A stretch of 64,000 bases of DNA from Agarophyton chilense (GCA_030374765.1 JARGXX010000080.1:744001-808000), one strand, 5' to 3'. Positions 10,863-22,491 are shown, counted from the first letter of the stretch. Numbers and translations: made by a program. The notes: generated from the letters alone by a model not told the origin.

Positions 10863-12893
10863 ATGACGCCGCCTACCCGTGGTTCCAGGACTGGATCGAA
10901 CCGTCAAGCGGATTCAGTGCCCCCGGCCCCGCCTAGGTCGAGGAGCTCAATTCCCGAAGATCGGAACGATTCCGGTATCGATCCGAACACTCGGAGAGCA
11001 CCCTCAGTGGTTTCAGGTCCTCGAGAGGTCGTGGCTGTGGGCCCAGCTCCAGTGGTGGAGACCCCCTCAGCAGCACCCCGAAGTCGGGCCGACCCTGAAT
11101 TACAGCGCCTGGAGACTCGAATTGATATCGCCAACGCGGCTCATATCGAGCTCCTTCAGGAGGTTACTACCTTCCGCCTCAGGGTGGAGGACGCCCAGGT
11201 GCGGGGAGTCGCCGATGACCTTCGTACCCTGAGGAGGGATGTGAACTCCCTTTTGGAAAGCTTTGGTACCCCTGGGGTCTTTATCCAGGAGTACCGGAGC
11301 CTCGTGGAGGAACACCGCGTGCAAGCGGAACGCTTCCGAGCTCTGCTGGACACCCTCGAGGCCATTATCCGTATGGACGGAGACACAGAAGCCTCGAAGG
11401 ATAAACCCGACGTTTCGGAAGACGAAGAACACCGCTCCGCTAAACGGGACCGCCGCAAGTCAAAGAAGAGCGTTCACCTCCAAGAGGATTTATCGGATTC
11501 CGATCCCAATCGCTCGTCATCGAGTTCGTCCTCCGAATCTTCGGATAGTGAAGATGGACGCCGGTCATCCCGGGCGACTCGGTCGAAGGCTACTTACACC
11601 TCTCAAGGGGCAATCCGTACCCGGAAGAAGGGTAGGAAACACCTTGGATTAAGGGAGCTGAAACCGACGAATCCTCTCTATCGGAAGCTGCTATCGTACC
11701 GCTAGTACCGGTTGGATAACCCTTCGGGAGATCGAACATCCCGCGGAACGGGTAAGGTCAAGGACTACATCAAAAGGCTGAGCATCACCCTACAGAAGAG
11801 GGAGTTCACAGGAACAGACCCAATTCTGGTGCTCGATTTCCTTGCTAGGTTCGTCCAGGAGGCTGGCACCCTCGGTATAAGTGAAGCGCAAGCGTATCTT
11901 GCATTACCCTATTTCTTAAAGGGGATGGCTGAAGACCAGTTCAACTCCGTCCGTGGATCATCCCGAGCCTCGGAAGGGGGAGTCACGTGCTGGCCCGAAG
12001 CGGTGCAGTACCTCTTGAGGTCATACGCTACTGGAAATGCGATTCAGGAAGCAATCCTTGCATTAAGGGATACGCGGCAGAAGCCGATGGAAACCGAAAC
12101 GGTGTATTCAACTCGCTTGAATAAAGCGTTTCACCGATGCAGGAATGTATTCCCCGCCTACGAGAGATGCTCCATGTTTGTGGATGGTTTGGACCCCTCG
12201 ATAAGGGCATTGGTTGCCCGACATCGGGAAGAGAAGCGCAAGCTGACCTACTTGGAATTAGTTCAGTACGCCCAGGCTGAGGGGGATACTCTCCGTGCCC
12301 GGCAGAACAGAAAGAGTCGGCCGACAAGTGCACTCCTCGCCGATGGAGGTAACTCGTCTTTGTCACTCGCAGGAGGCCCGGCCCCTGTGGGGGTCAATGA
12401 TAACATTCACTTCATGGGAAGTAACCCCGAATCTATGGGTACGTCTGAGCTGCCGTCGACATCCGCTCCGACTACGGATGAAGACCCTGCGCTCTATACC
12501 CACGGATGGAGGGTGCCAGCCGCATCGCTACCTTTTGCGAATACCGCTGCTCGGTTCTCTCGCCCCGGATGGAGGGATACAGCACCACGTCGCGTGGATT
12601 CACGTCCACAACCGAACCCGGCAGAGCTGATTTGCTATTTGTGTTACCTCCGTGGTCACAAAGCACCAGACTGCACATTTCCCCTGCGGGAGGGTTCACG
12701 AATAATCGCTCAGTACGAGGCTCTGACCCCTGAGGAGAAAGCTCGAGTCCCGAGTAGGTCCTATGAGGAACAAAGGATACTCCGAGCTCACCTTGCTGAC
12801 AGGGATACAGAACTTGTACCCGCGAACGGGGAACAACCGGTCCCCTTCGAGGCAGCTGCACCGAATTCGGTGGGGTCCGCTTCGAAAAACTAA
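10863..12893 (+). pseudogene. gag polyprotein of element A, one in-frame stop
   Basis: Capsid/nucleocapsid precursor. It starts at ATG 10863. The first 280 codons have Pro/Ser-rich ends, a coiled-coil-like middle (residues ~75-170) and an acidic Ser tract. A TAG at 11703-11705 interrupts the frame, which then continues unbroken for 393 codons from 11712 in the same phase. The second part holds the retrotransposon gag core (KVKDYIKRL ... FLARFVQEAGTLGISEAQAY) and a CCHC knuckle (CYLCYLRGHKAPDC, C-x2-C-x4-H-x4-C). The stop may be a decay mutation or a readthrough site. A degraded relative is at 51398-52941. Confidence 0.85.
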
Positions 12894-12895
12894 AC

Positions 12896-15800
12896 TTGGG
12901 AGTCTCCCCTGCGGGAGGGGCGTCTTCTAAGCCGGAGTTGAAGACGCCCGAGGCGCTCCAGCTTCGCTCCCCAGCTGTGACTATCCTTTCAAGGAAAACG
13001 GCTAACACCGACGTTAACTCGGGATACTTTAGTGTCCTCCGTCGCCCGTTGATACGGTCCCGTAATCTCCGTATTCCGGATCGAGTTATGGTAATGGCCA
13101 AGCGGAATTATAAGGTATTCGCCGACTTCGGCCTGTCCAACCAGTTTATGGTTCGTCAAATATCTGTCCTGGATACAGGAGCCGCTCCTAACTTAATTCA
13201 TGTTGAATTGTTACCCCCGCTGCTCCGGGTTCAAGTTCGTACCGGTCCACGTTTGGATATCGCCGATGCGAACAACCACCCGCTAAAGACACTGGGTACA
13301 ATTTCCCTCATGGTGAGGTTAGGCTCCTATCTCGTCCAACTGGAGTTTATTGTATGCGAGTCACTTGCAGCACCAGTCATACTGGGTTGTGACTTTTGCG
13401 ACCGCTTCGTGGAAGCCATCCGTCCTCGGAATAGAACTGTGGAACTCGAAGACGGGTCTACGATCCCAATCGTTCGTAAACCCTTACAGGGAGCAGCGCG
13501 AACACGCGTCCCTCTCCCCATCGCGCAGAAATCTGTGAAGAGGGACCCGGTGTCTACACGGGTAAAGGTTGCGAAGTCAGTGGCTATCCCGCCAGAAACC
13601 CAGGTTTGGGTCACAGTTGTTACCAAGCAAATTGGTGTGCATGTGGTACAGCCGAACCCGTCTCTGTATACGCGGCGTCAACTTGCCCTTGCGAATGGGG
13701 TTGTCTCCGTGGAACCGGATAAACCTTTCAAGGTTTTGGTAGCCAACTTTGGAAAGACAACGCAGCATTTGGTCAAACACCAGATCCTGGGTTCTGTTCT
13801 TCCACACCCGCATGCGGTCGTACCTACAAAGATCTCTATCGCAGAGGTCCTTGGTGTGGCGGACCCTAAGGAGTGGGAGGACACTGCCGAAATCGCGGAA
13901 GACGATGAGCATACGACTGCAGCTCCACACGCTGAACACTTTAAACCTCAGGAGGTTACGGCCCCTATCACAGGAGCAGACCAGACGGATCCTGTTCAGG
14001 AATTGGGAAAATGGGATCTCAACCATGTACCTGCATCTCATCGGGAGAAGCTGAGGCACATGCTTCGTGAATTTACCCCCATGTGAGATGGTTCTCTTGG
14101 AACTATTGGGATTACAGAACACCGCATCGACTTGTTACCGAACACTCAGCCTATTGCCCAACACCCTTACAAAGCTGGACCGAAAGCTCGGGAAGAGGAG
14201 AAATCTCAGGTGGAGAAGATGCTTAAAGCGGGCGTAATTGAACCTGCCCAGTCCGCTTGGGCCTCACCAGTGGTGTTAGTTCCGAAACCGGATGGATCGT
14301 GGCGTTTCTGCATCGATTACAGACGCCTGAACGAGGTAACCATTAAGGATGTGTACCCGATCCCTCGGATGGACGAATACATCGACTCCCTTGGGAGCGC
14401 TACTGTTTTCTCTACCCTCGACGCCAATTCGGGCTACTGGCAAGTCTGTATTAGGGAGGAAGATCGAGACAAAACGGCGTTCGTGTGTCATCAAGGACTT
14501 TTCCGATTCCGGAGGATGCCTTTTGGGTTGACAAATGCCCCCGCAACGTTTCAACGGGCGATAGACATTCTGTTGGCTCCCTTCAAGTGGAGGACGTGTC
14601 TAGTGTATTTAGACGACATTATTGTCTTCTCCAACAACCTGGATGATCACCTCGAACACGTCAGGGACGTAATGAAGATACTCCGCGACGCGGGAATCAC
14701 CTTGAAACTCAAGAAATGCGAGTTTTTCACCGATTCGGTTAAATATCTGGGTCATATCATCCGTCCCGGACAGCTTTCAATCGATGAAGTACGAGTGAAA
14801 TCCTTGAAGGAAGCAAAACACCCGAAAACTCAAACGGAGTTGCAATCCTTCTTAGGTCTATGTAACGTGTATCGCCGATTCGTCCCGAACTTTGCGGATA
14901 TTGCCACCCCCCTCAACAGGCTCCTGACGAAGGAACAACCAGTTGAACTGGAATCTTTTGGCGACGCGGAAGCGTCTGCCTTCACGGCACTGGTGAATGC
15001 CGTAACATCACCGCCAATCTTGGCTCTACCCAATCCTGGGCTCCCTTACGAAGTGGACACCGATGCTAGTGCAAACCAAGTAGGGTGTGCACTGTTCAAA
15101 TCCTCTGAGGATGGTGAACGTCACCCTATTGGGTACTGGTCACGTTCCCTGAATGTCCATGAAAGGAACTACTCGGTCTCCGAGAAAGAATGTTTAGCCG
15201 TTGTGTGGGCCTTAGCTACACTTCGCCCCTATCTGATGGGTACTCGTTTCAAAGTCCATACGGACCACGCATGCTTGCGTTGGCTCCTGGAGATCTCCGA
15301 ACCCTCGGGCCGCCTTATGCGCTGGCGTCTCCGACTGTCGGAATTCGACTTTGAGATCCTGTACAAGAAAGGGAAGCTGAACACTCAGGCTGATGCACTA
15401 TCCCGCTTGGGAACAACAGCGGAAATGGAACCCTACGAGGACGATGACATCCCATGCTTTATGGTATCGGACCTCGAGGGAGGAGCTCAACCGCTGACGG
15501 ATGATGTTTGTGACGATATAATCGTCAACGAGAGTCTGGATTAGCCGACAGGCTCTTTTATACCTATCTCTCCAGAGGAGATGATACGCGAGCAGCAGCT
15601 CGACCCATTCTGTACACGGATTCGGGCTCGCCTCAACGGAGGATTTCAGTTACCTTTCGAGAACGACGATCAGGGTTACCTAATCAGGACCGTTGGACCT
15701 CGCCCGAGGATAGTGGTGCCGCACACCCTACAACAGAGGGTATTACACCTCACTCACTATTTGAAGGTTGGCGCCCACCCCGGGGGAAGAAAACTGTACC

Positions 15801-17428
15801 TCACGTTGAGAAGGGACTTTTACTGGCCGGCAATGGCATTCGATTGTTACGCCGTCAGACGGGCCTGCGCCAATTGCGCCAAGAATGACGTCAAACTTCG
15901 GAAGCACTCTAAGAAGTTGACGCTGTTCCCGGCACGGGCTTTACTCGAATTCGTGGCCATAGACATCCTAGGGGAGTTTATCAGAACGCCCCGAGGTCAT
16001 CGGTATCTGCTTGTCATTTCTGACAGATTCTCTAAGCTATCGAGAACTGTGCCGCTGAAGCGGATCACCGCCGCTACCGTCTCGCAAGCGTTCGTGACCC
16101 ATTGGGTGTTCGTATATGGACCGCCGGTGCAGTTGTTATCCGACAACGGAGGGCAATTCGCATCAAAGTTCTTTCAGGATGTATGTCGAATCCTTGATGT
16201 AAGGAATTTATTTGTTACTACGTATCACCCTCAGGGGAATGGCCAGGTGGAGAGGTTTAACCGCACGATACTCAACGCTTTGAGATCGTATGTTGCCGAT
16301 CACCCCAAAAATTGGGACTTGTACACAGACGCTATCACGTATGCATACAACACCCAGGTACATCGGGTTACATCTTTATCCCCATTCGAACTGGTACTGT
16401 CGAGGACACCGCCGCCGGTCGCCATCGAGGCTCAACCGACGCTGTCGACGTACCCGTCACCGGGATTGTACCGAGAAGCCTGGAAGGAGTGGCTTACGAA
16501 GATGGTGCCGATAGCCCGGAAAGCAACGGACAAAGCTCAACGCGCCTACAAGAAGGACTTTGACAATCGGGTTCGCAAACCTCTACCTCAGGTGGAGCCC
16601 GACGACTTCGTCTTCCTTCGAAAGGAATACTACAATCCTGAAAAGGAATGTAGGCACAAGATTTCGCCAATTGTGGACGGACCCTATCGTGTGGTTTCTG
16701 TAGACCCGGACACGGTGGTATTGGATATCGCTAACCGCCACGAACGGATCTCCAGGGACCGCATCACACGAGCGCCCAACCCAAATGTGGAAGTGGTGTC
16801 GGCACCAACGCCCTCCACAGGGGATGATTCAACGGAAGTTAACCCGTCAGGCGGAGATTCGAACACCCGCCCCGTTATACTTCCGCACCCGGAACGTGGT
16901 TTAACCGACCTACCGGAAACTTCGGATACTCCCGAACCTGGGCCCGCTCCCTCAAGGGCCCAGTCAACGAACTCTTACAGAGTTACTCCCCCACCGGAGG
17001 TAATCAAGCCTCCTGGCTCTTCGCCTAAGGAGGGGGAGGAGGACTTAGTTCCTTCGCAGGACGATGTTTCGGCGTCAGCCAGTCGCCCTAACAGGGAACC
17101 TAGTTCTCACAGTGAGACGGCGAGCCCGACCGAGCCGGCGACAGAGAAGTCACAACCCCAGCGTATGGGTAACGACATCACCGCCGACCCAGCCGAGAAC
17201 GACGTCAGAAAAGATGACGAAAACCCGCCTAGGGAGAGTCGTGTGGAGAACTCCGCACCCGGAACGCCTATAGAGCCGACGATCACCCGCCGCCGCGGAA
17301 GAGACACTGAGGTGTCGCACACTCAAACCCCCTTTTCTCGGGAACGAGCTGTGTCAGCGGACCCACACGGGGAAGATCTCGACGACGAGGTTGACCAAAT
17401 TTGGCTCTCCGTCATGGAGTGGGAATAG
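12896..17428 (+). pseudogene. pol polyprotein of element A (PR-RT-RNase H-IN), two in-frame stops
   Basis: The frame lies -1 relative to gag and opens just after the gag stop. The protease has DTGA near 13171 and ILGCDF further on. A TGA at 14084-14086 replaces a Trp codon kept in element C. RT carries the LDANSG and YLDD catalytic motifs (YLDD at about 14606). RNase H starts at DTDAS near 15056 and has HTDHACLRWLL. A TAG at 15542-15544 separates it from integrase. Integrase has an H-H-C-C zinc region (about 15748-15890) and a DDE core: DIL near 15961, SDNGGQF near 16140, GNGQVERFN near 16235. A long Pro/Ser/Glu tail follows. All three stretches share one phase, so the stops are point changes. 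Confidence 0.9.
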
Positions 17429-17949
17429 GAACTCCTATGGAGACACCGGAACCCTCAGGAATGGGAAAGAAATAAGTGAGACCCGTCGGGGACCGCTCAG
17501 GAGAGTGCTAGCGCGTGCCGAAAGCGCCACCTCACATCCGCTTGCGGAGTGGCAATCGGCGCCCGCGCATTTATGTGGAACACGTCGAATGGCACCGAGC
17601 CAATCAAAAGGCTCTGACGACCAACCGTCGCGCAACCCGCCTCAATGAGCCAATCAAAAGGCTCTGACGACCAACCGTCGCGCAAACCGCCTCCGTCGCA
17701 CAGCGCGTTGCACCGGAGCAACCTTCGTCCCCGTAGCTCGGGTTGACGTTGAAGTCTTACCCCCCTGAGACTGGAGACGCTACCGCGTCGCGGTTTCTCA
17801 ACCGTCACGGAATCTAAGAACACCGTTGTTATCGAGAAGATCTCAGCTTTAAGAAGAACTCAAAAGTGGGCCGTTTGACTCCGTAGACGGAAGTTACAAC
17901 GTAGCCCACAGGCCACTCGGCGCCGTTTGGACGAAGTGCTGAGACCCGC
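17429..17949. repeat. Linker with 50-bp tandem duplication
   Basis: Non-coding-looking segment between the integrase frame and the chromodomain frame of element A. A 50-base unit starting GAGCCAATCAAAAGG occurs at 17597-17646, and its first 44 bases recur at 17647-17690. A second motif, ATCCGCTTGCGGAGTGGCAA at 17536 onward, recurs near 18799 inside the antisense ORF; it contains a short palindrome (TCCGC-TT-GCGGA). Confidence 0.65.
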
Positions 17950-18006
17950 TTGCAACACGGAAAAGAACCCACAGGTGTGTGTCTAGACCCTAAGTTAACA
18001 CCCTCA

Positions 18007-18267
18007 AGGGAACTTGAGCGTTCCAAGATGGAAGAGAAGCCCGAACAGGGAAAAGTGTACCCGCAGGAATTCGTTATCGATCGCATCGTGCGTCACATCT
18101 ACACCCCCGAGGGAGAAGTTCGCTACCAAGTCCGATGGTACGGATTCTGGCCTGAGGAGGATACAGTGGAACCCATTGAGCACCTTCCGAGGTCTAAGGT
18201 TTTATCCTATCACCGACGCGCTCGGGTAACCTTGCCTCCAAATCTGGATCGTGCCCAAGTCGGGTAA
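18007..18267 (+). CDS. Chromodomain ORF of element A
   Basis: Chromodomain of about 50 residues (QEFVIDRIVRHIYTPEGEV, RYQVRWYGFWPEEDTVEP, IEHLP). In chromoviruses this module sits at the integrase C-terminus and steers integration towards modified chromatin. Here it lies about 600 bases beyond the integrase stop and in another frame. In element B the same domain is fused to integrase in one frame. The first in-frame ATG is at 18028. It may be reached by splicing or frameshift, or may have been split by an insertion. The start is uncertain. Confidence 0.7.
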   Translation, partial: RELERSKMEEKPEQGKVYPQEFVIDRIVRHIYTPEGEVRYQVRWYGFWPEEDTVEPIEHLPRSKVLSYHRRARVTLPPNLDRAQVG

Positions 18268-18437
18268 ACCACCACGGGAACTGGTGTGGATGCGACCTCT
18301 AAGTGAGGAAGATGTTGGACCTTTGAAGAGGAATTGAGGAGAGTATCCCGAAGAACACGTATTGAGAGGGAATGTCTACTGGCCCTCGGCCTAGCGCCGT
18401 TAACCGGGGAACACAACACCGGTTATCGGGACAGTTT

Positions 18438-18592
18438 ATAATGAAAAAGGAAAAGAAGACCCACGAAGTGGAGAAGAAGATTAAGAAGAAGATTGGACCC
18501 TAGGAAGGGAAGAAGATGAAGAAGATCCTAAAAAGGAAGAAGAAGAGAAGTAGAAGTTAAGATCCTAGGAAGGGATAAGAAAGGAAGTTATG
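18438..18592 (+). other. Purine-rich (GAA/AAG) spacer
   Basis: About 150 bases almost entirely A and G on the plus strand, with repeated AAGAAG units and two CCTAGGAAGGGA boxes. It lies where the sense (pol/chromodomain) and antisense ORFs of element A converge. It could act in transcript termination, as a central polypurine tract, or be simple low-complexity sequence. Confidence 0.5.
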
Positions 18593-18702
18593 CAAATATC
18601 AGAAGTTTACTATTGTCGCCAAGCTATGGACTCCACAATTGCCCGAAGGCGGAACTACGGAAAGCCCGAGGAGGGACCCGCCCCACCGTTGGGATTCTGA
18701 CC

Positions 18703-19332
18703 CTAATGGTACGCCGAGGCGAAAGCCAACATCTGGCTCACATCCGTCATACCCGGGGGAATCGGAATGCCTGCGTTCACGAGGCCTTGTCGCACACTAT
18801 CCGCTTGCGGAGTGGCAACCGGCGCCTGCGCAAGGGTGTTCACACCCCACCCGGGGGGAGCAGATGAACCGCCGCCGGATGCATTCGCCGCCGCAGCTGA
18901 GGTCGTTCCCACTGGTTGGAAGGGTGCAAATGGCTCCACAGGGAGTACTCCACTAGGAGCTGGCACTTCGTTATCCAACGCTGGATCGTCCAGGTCTACT
19001 GGAGGCTCGTACTCGTAATCGTCGGTATAAATGAACCCCGTCGGGTGTCCAACCGGCATCGGTCGAGGCGAGTCAATCAGCGCCAGTGCTTGCGCCGCGC
19101 TGATGCAAACCCCTTCGAAGGGATTGTAATAGACCCAGTTACCGGAGCCCGGATCGTACCGGCCAGGAGACTTGTCTCGCGCGGATCCTTCCCCTGCGGG
19201 CTGATTTGCCACTGGAACTCGATCCCATTGGGTGTTGTCGATCACGTCCAAGATTGGATACAGGTCCTGCACGTTGCTGGCCGAACCCAACGCTGGGACA
19301 AGGTCGATCTGACGCGTGATGGTCGGTAGCAT
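18703..19332 (-). pseudogene. Antisense ORF of element A, C-terminal part
   Basis: In the same phase as 19432-20550, separated from it by two TAG codons (19432-19434 and 19372-19374) with an open stretch between. It encodes about 209 residues, Pro/Ala/Ser-rich, with an acidic patch (YTDDYEYEPPVDLDDPALD). Family not recognised. It probably formed one ~610-codon protein with the upstream part, either decayed since or read through the amber codons. Confidence 0.5.
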
Positions 19333-19431
19333 CGGAGGAATATACGAGATACGGAAATGGTCATGAGCATCCTAGAGGAGGTGCGCCGCTACGCGGGCTG
19401 CCCACTCGGCTGCAACGAGGGCCCAGTATCC

Positions 19432-20550
19432 CTAGTTCGGGTCGTGCATCAAACGAGACCCGATATAGTAGATACATGGGGGCAGTTCAGCAAAGCACCC
19501 TCGGGGGACCTCGACCTTACTCCACCAAGCTGGAAGGGGCACGAATCGCCCAACCTTCGCCGTGTTACGGATACGCTCCAGTTCCACGTGAGGATAAGGG
19601 ACAAGGAACCCGAAACGGGAGCGCGAGCGGCGCTCGAAGCGCACGCGTCGATCGAACTCATATTGGGTAAACTGCCGCTGAAGGTACCTGAATTCAGCCC
19701 GAAGGATGGGACGACTCCAGTGGAGCATATCTTCTCGGAGAGGGAAACCCAGTCCGCCGAACTCGGCTTCGGGAAAGGCTGCCAGGTTATCCCCGTAGGA
19801 GACCTCACCGTACGTGCCGTAATAGGCGACATCGAACCCGTACTCCGGGGGAACCAGATGGTCAAAGCGTGACCTCTCCAATCGCTGGTAGGCCAAAGCC
19901 GCCATCGCTGCGCGCGCCTTGTCCAGGGACTCCCCGCGACTGCGGTATAGATATTGAGGCTCTATGGCTACCCGCGCCCTCCAATTGGGAGAACGTACAA
20001 CCTCAACAGGTAAGCCACCCGGCAATAAGCCGTCCTCCACGTAGGAGTCGATGAGCTCATCGTCGCGAACCGCTGTCAGATGGAACCTAGGAGCGCGGGA
20101 ATATATCACCGGATCGGTAAGGGGACTCCACCTTCGAAAGGATTCGTTTGAGATCCAACCTCTGGAGTTTGCTACCAAGGGCATCGCATGAGCGGAGTTC
20201 CACGCCACCGCGGTGATGTCCAAATCCTCCTGAGGATGTCGGTTGACCGCCGAGGTGGAAGGTTCGGTACCTGACGGAGCCGCATCCAAACCGGAGAGAT
20301 ATCCACCCTGCTGGGGAGCTTCGTTGTCCGCCGGCGCGGAGGCCGATGGCCCCGAGAGTGGGTTGATGACGTATGGGTTCATTCCCTTGAGAGGGCTAGT
20401 TGAAACCGCTGCTGCGAGAAGTTGCGTATCGCCGAAAGTCGGAGGAGTAGAAGAAAGTTGCACCGATGTGCCGGTTTTGTGGCGATCCTCAGAAGTGGTG
20501 AAGGACCCCATTGGGAGATTAGTATGTATAGTGATCGGAAAGTTAGACAT
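19432..20550 (-). CDS. Antisense accessory ORF of element A, N-terminal part (372 aa)
   Basis: Runs opposite to gag-pol, between the chromodomain and the 3' LTR. ATG at 20550 is only about 43 bases from the 3' LTR, so its promoter would have to lie in that LTR read backwards. Residues 1-115 are Ser/Thr/Pro-rich. Residues ~120-370 look folded, rich in Arg, Tyr and aromatic residues (NWRARVAIEPQYLYRSRGES; ERSRFDHLVPPEYGFDVAYYG; FRYLQRQFTQYEFDRRVRF). Family not recognised. It ends in TAG, followed in phase by the 18703-19332 part. Element B has an ORF at the same place and orientation. Antisense ORFs are known in plant Tat/Ogre/Grande gypsy elements; a relationship is not shown. Confidence 0.6.
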   Translation of the reverse strand: MSNFPITIHTNLPMGSFTTSEDRHKTGTSVQLSSTPPTFGDTQLLAAAVSTSPLKGMNPYVINPLSGPSASAPADNEAPQQGGYLSGLDAAPSGTEPSTSAVNRHPQEDLDITAVAWNSAHAMPLVANSRGWISNESFRRWSPLTDPVIYSRAPRFHLTAVRDDELIDSYVEDGLLPGGLPVEVVRSPNWRARVAIEPQYLYRSRGESLDKARAAMAALAYQRLERSRFDHLVPPEYGFDVAYYGTYGEVSYGDNLAAFPEAEFGGLGFPLREDMLHWSRPILRAEFRYLQRQFTQYEFDRRVRFERRSRSRFGFLVPYPHVELERIRNTAKVGRFVPLPAWWSKVEVPRGCFAELPPCIYYIGSRLMHDPN

Positions 20551-20575
20551 CCGCGGCTCGGAATGTTCTTCCTCG

Positions 20576-20592
20576 TCTTAAGGAGGGGGAGA
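20576..20592 (+). other. Polypurine tract of element A
   Basis: The purine run AAGGAGGGGGAGA sits immediately before the TGTA start of the 3' LTR, the normal site for plus-strand DNA priming. Confidence 0.8.
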
Positions 20593-21506
20593 TGTAGAGC
20601 AACGCCCAGTTAGGGGATACTTGAAGATGCAACTCATAGAATGAGGATTGAACCCTCCGAGGGTTATGATTATGATCCCCTCTATGGTGTACTGAGGTGG
20701 CACTGTTTTCTGGATATATTTCGCCTATAAGGGAAAATTCGGATGGCCCATGGTTGGATTGGCCCCGTGATACACGTGGCTTAATTTTGGCACCGAATTT
20801 CGGATATTTGTTAGAACTTTGGATTTTTGGGCCCTGGCAGTGGGATCTCCACGTGTATGGCCCTGAGCAGGTGTGCACTACTGTAGAGTTTAGTTAGTGG
20901 GCCCTACTTAGGGAGGCGAGATCTGACAGTCCGAGCTCAGAGTAAATGACAACCAAGGTTGGTCTTCGATACCTTTAGAGGTTCTTCGTCGCCATCGTTT
21001 CGGCCTTACAACCCGGAACGGGCTCTGGTTAGCAACGCCTGCGTAGGGACACGACTCCTCTTGGAGAGTGCCCACGTTTGGGTTCCGTGCAACCACCCCC
21101 TTGGGACCGCTCAGACGACCTGCGTGCACGATACCCCGTGGGGGTTCTGCTTACTTGTTGCGTGCTTTTTGTGTTTCCTTTCGAGGACAGGTTTTCGCCC
21201 CTGTATTGGGTTTCTTTTGTTGCTTCGCCCCTTTTCTGGTTCTCGGGTCCGGTGCCTGTTAGTGCCCGACCCTCGCCCCGTTTTTCCTCTTCGCCGGATT
21301 TTCCCCCATTCTTTGGGATACCCATACCCATTCCCGATCCAACGGTTTCTACCCCTCACCTCCGTCGGTACTGCCGGAATCCCCTGTGGGAGTTACACCC
21401 CACACTACGGGTGGAACGGAGGGCTCTGTCTCTGAGTCTGCCTCTTCCAGGGAGCAAGGCTTCGAACACCTTGAGAGCAATTCCCGTCGCCGGGTTTTGC
21501 TCCACA
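20593..21506 (+). repeat. 3' LTR of element A
   Basis: Near-identical to 9722-10635. It ends CCACA, directly followed by pol sequence of element C. The TGTAGAG start differs from the TGTACGG of the 5' copy at two bases. Confidence 0.9.
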
Positions 21507-22491
21507 AAAATGGGTACAAGTGATAACACAACGACACGGTCTCGTGGTAATTCAGCCTAATTCAGCTATTTACGATCATCGAGGACTTTTCGCAGCGAAT
21601 GGAATTGCCCAAGTTGAACCGGGAAACCCCTTCCGAATACAGATTTGTAACTTTACTGATAATGATTACCGTTTACCGAAGAATCAGATCTATGCAGCTG
21701 CGCTGTTGCACCCAATAGCAGTAGTTCCGACTCATGTCTCTACCGCAGAAGTGCTAGGGTTTACTGATGTGTCTGACGAATCAACTGGCACACGTGAAGG
21801 TCCCAGAGAGCAGTCGCGAACGACAGAAGAACAGAAGGACTCAGAAAAGCTGGTCGAAGAACTAGTTCTCGAGAATGTTCCCGAAGGATATGAGGAAAAA
21901 ATCAAACAAATGTTGAAAAAGTATGCCTCTATGTGGACTGGAAAAATAGGAGAGATCTCCGCCACAGAACATCATATTGATGTTATTCCGGGATCTTGTC
22001 CCATTTCTAAGCCACCTTATAGAGCAGGACCGCGAACTCGTCAGTTAGAGGAGGGCAAGGTTGCCAAGATGCTCGCAGCGGGAGTTATAGAAGCAGCACA
22101 ATCTGCTTGGGCTTCATCTGTGGTGTTAGTCCCAAAACCTGATGATTCTTTACGATTTTGTGTCAACTATTGGAAATTCAACGCAGTTACGATACGGGAT
22201 ACCAATCCACTACCTCGCATGGACAAGTATTTAGACAGCTTAGGCAATGCGAACGTATTCACCACGCGTGACGCCAACACTGGTCATGGGCAGGTTTCTG
22301 TAGCCGAAGAAGGTCAGGAAAAGGCTGCATTTGTGTCCCACGCTGGACTATACCGTTTCAATCGGATGCCCTATGGACTCACCAATGCTCCGTTAACTTT
22401 CCAGCGCGTCCTGGACATATTACTCTGGAAGTATAAATGGAAAACATGTCTAGTCTATTTGGACTATGTCATTATCTTCTCTCAAAATATG
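21507..22491 (+). pseudogene. Fragment of a third Ty3/gypsy pol (element C)
   Basis: Open frame of about 325 codons starting in the protease-RT linker (WVQVITQRHGLVVIQPNSAI), colinear with element A pol from near 13605, and running into RT. It keeps the Trp (ASMWTG) that is a stop in A. RT is damaged: NYWKFN for the usual DYRKLN, TRDANTG for LDANSG, and YLDY where the catalytic YLDD should be. The frame stops where the element B LTR begins (22492). The 5' half is missing at the junction with A's 3' LTR. Confidence 0.85.

Larger units (their letters stand above)
9722..21506 (+). mobile_element. Ty3/gypsy LTR retrotransposon, element A (11.8 kb)
   Basis: Complete chromoviral-type element. Order: 5' LTR (9722-10635), primer site, gag, protease-RT-RNase H-integrase, separated chromodomain ORF, purine-rich spacer, antisense ORF, polypurine tract, 3' LTR (20593-21506). 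I count roughly ten differences between the two 914-bp LTRs (about 1%), so insertion is fairly recent. The gag, pol and antisense frames each carry one or two stop codons but are otherwise open. No target-site duplication: the left flank ends CTTCT and the right flank begins AAAAT. The right flank is another gypsy pol (element C) and the left is not, so one side has probably been deleted or recombined. Confidence 0.9.
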
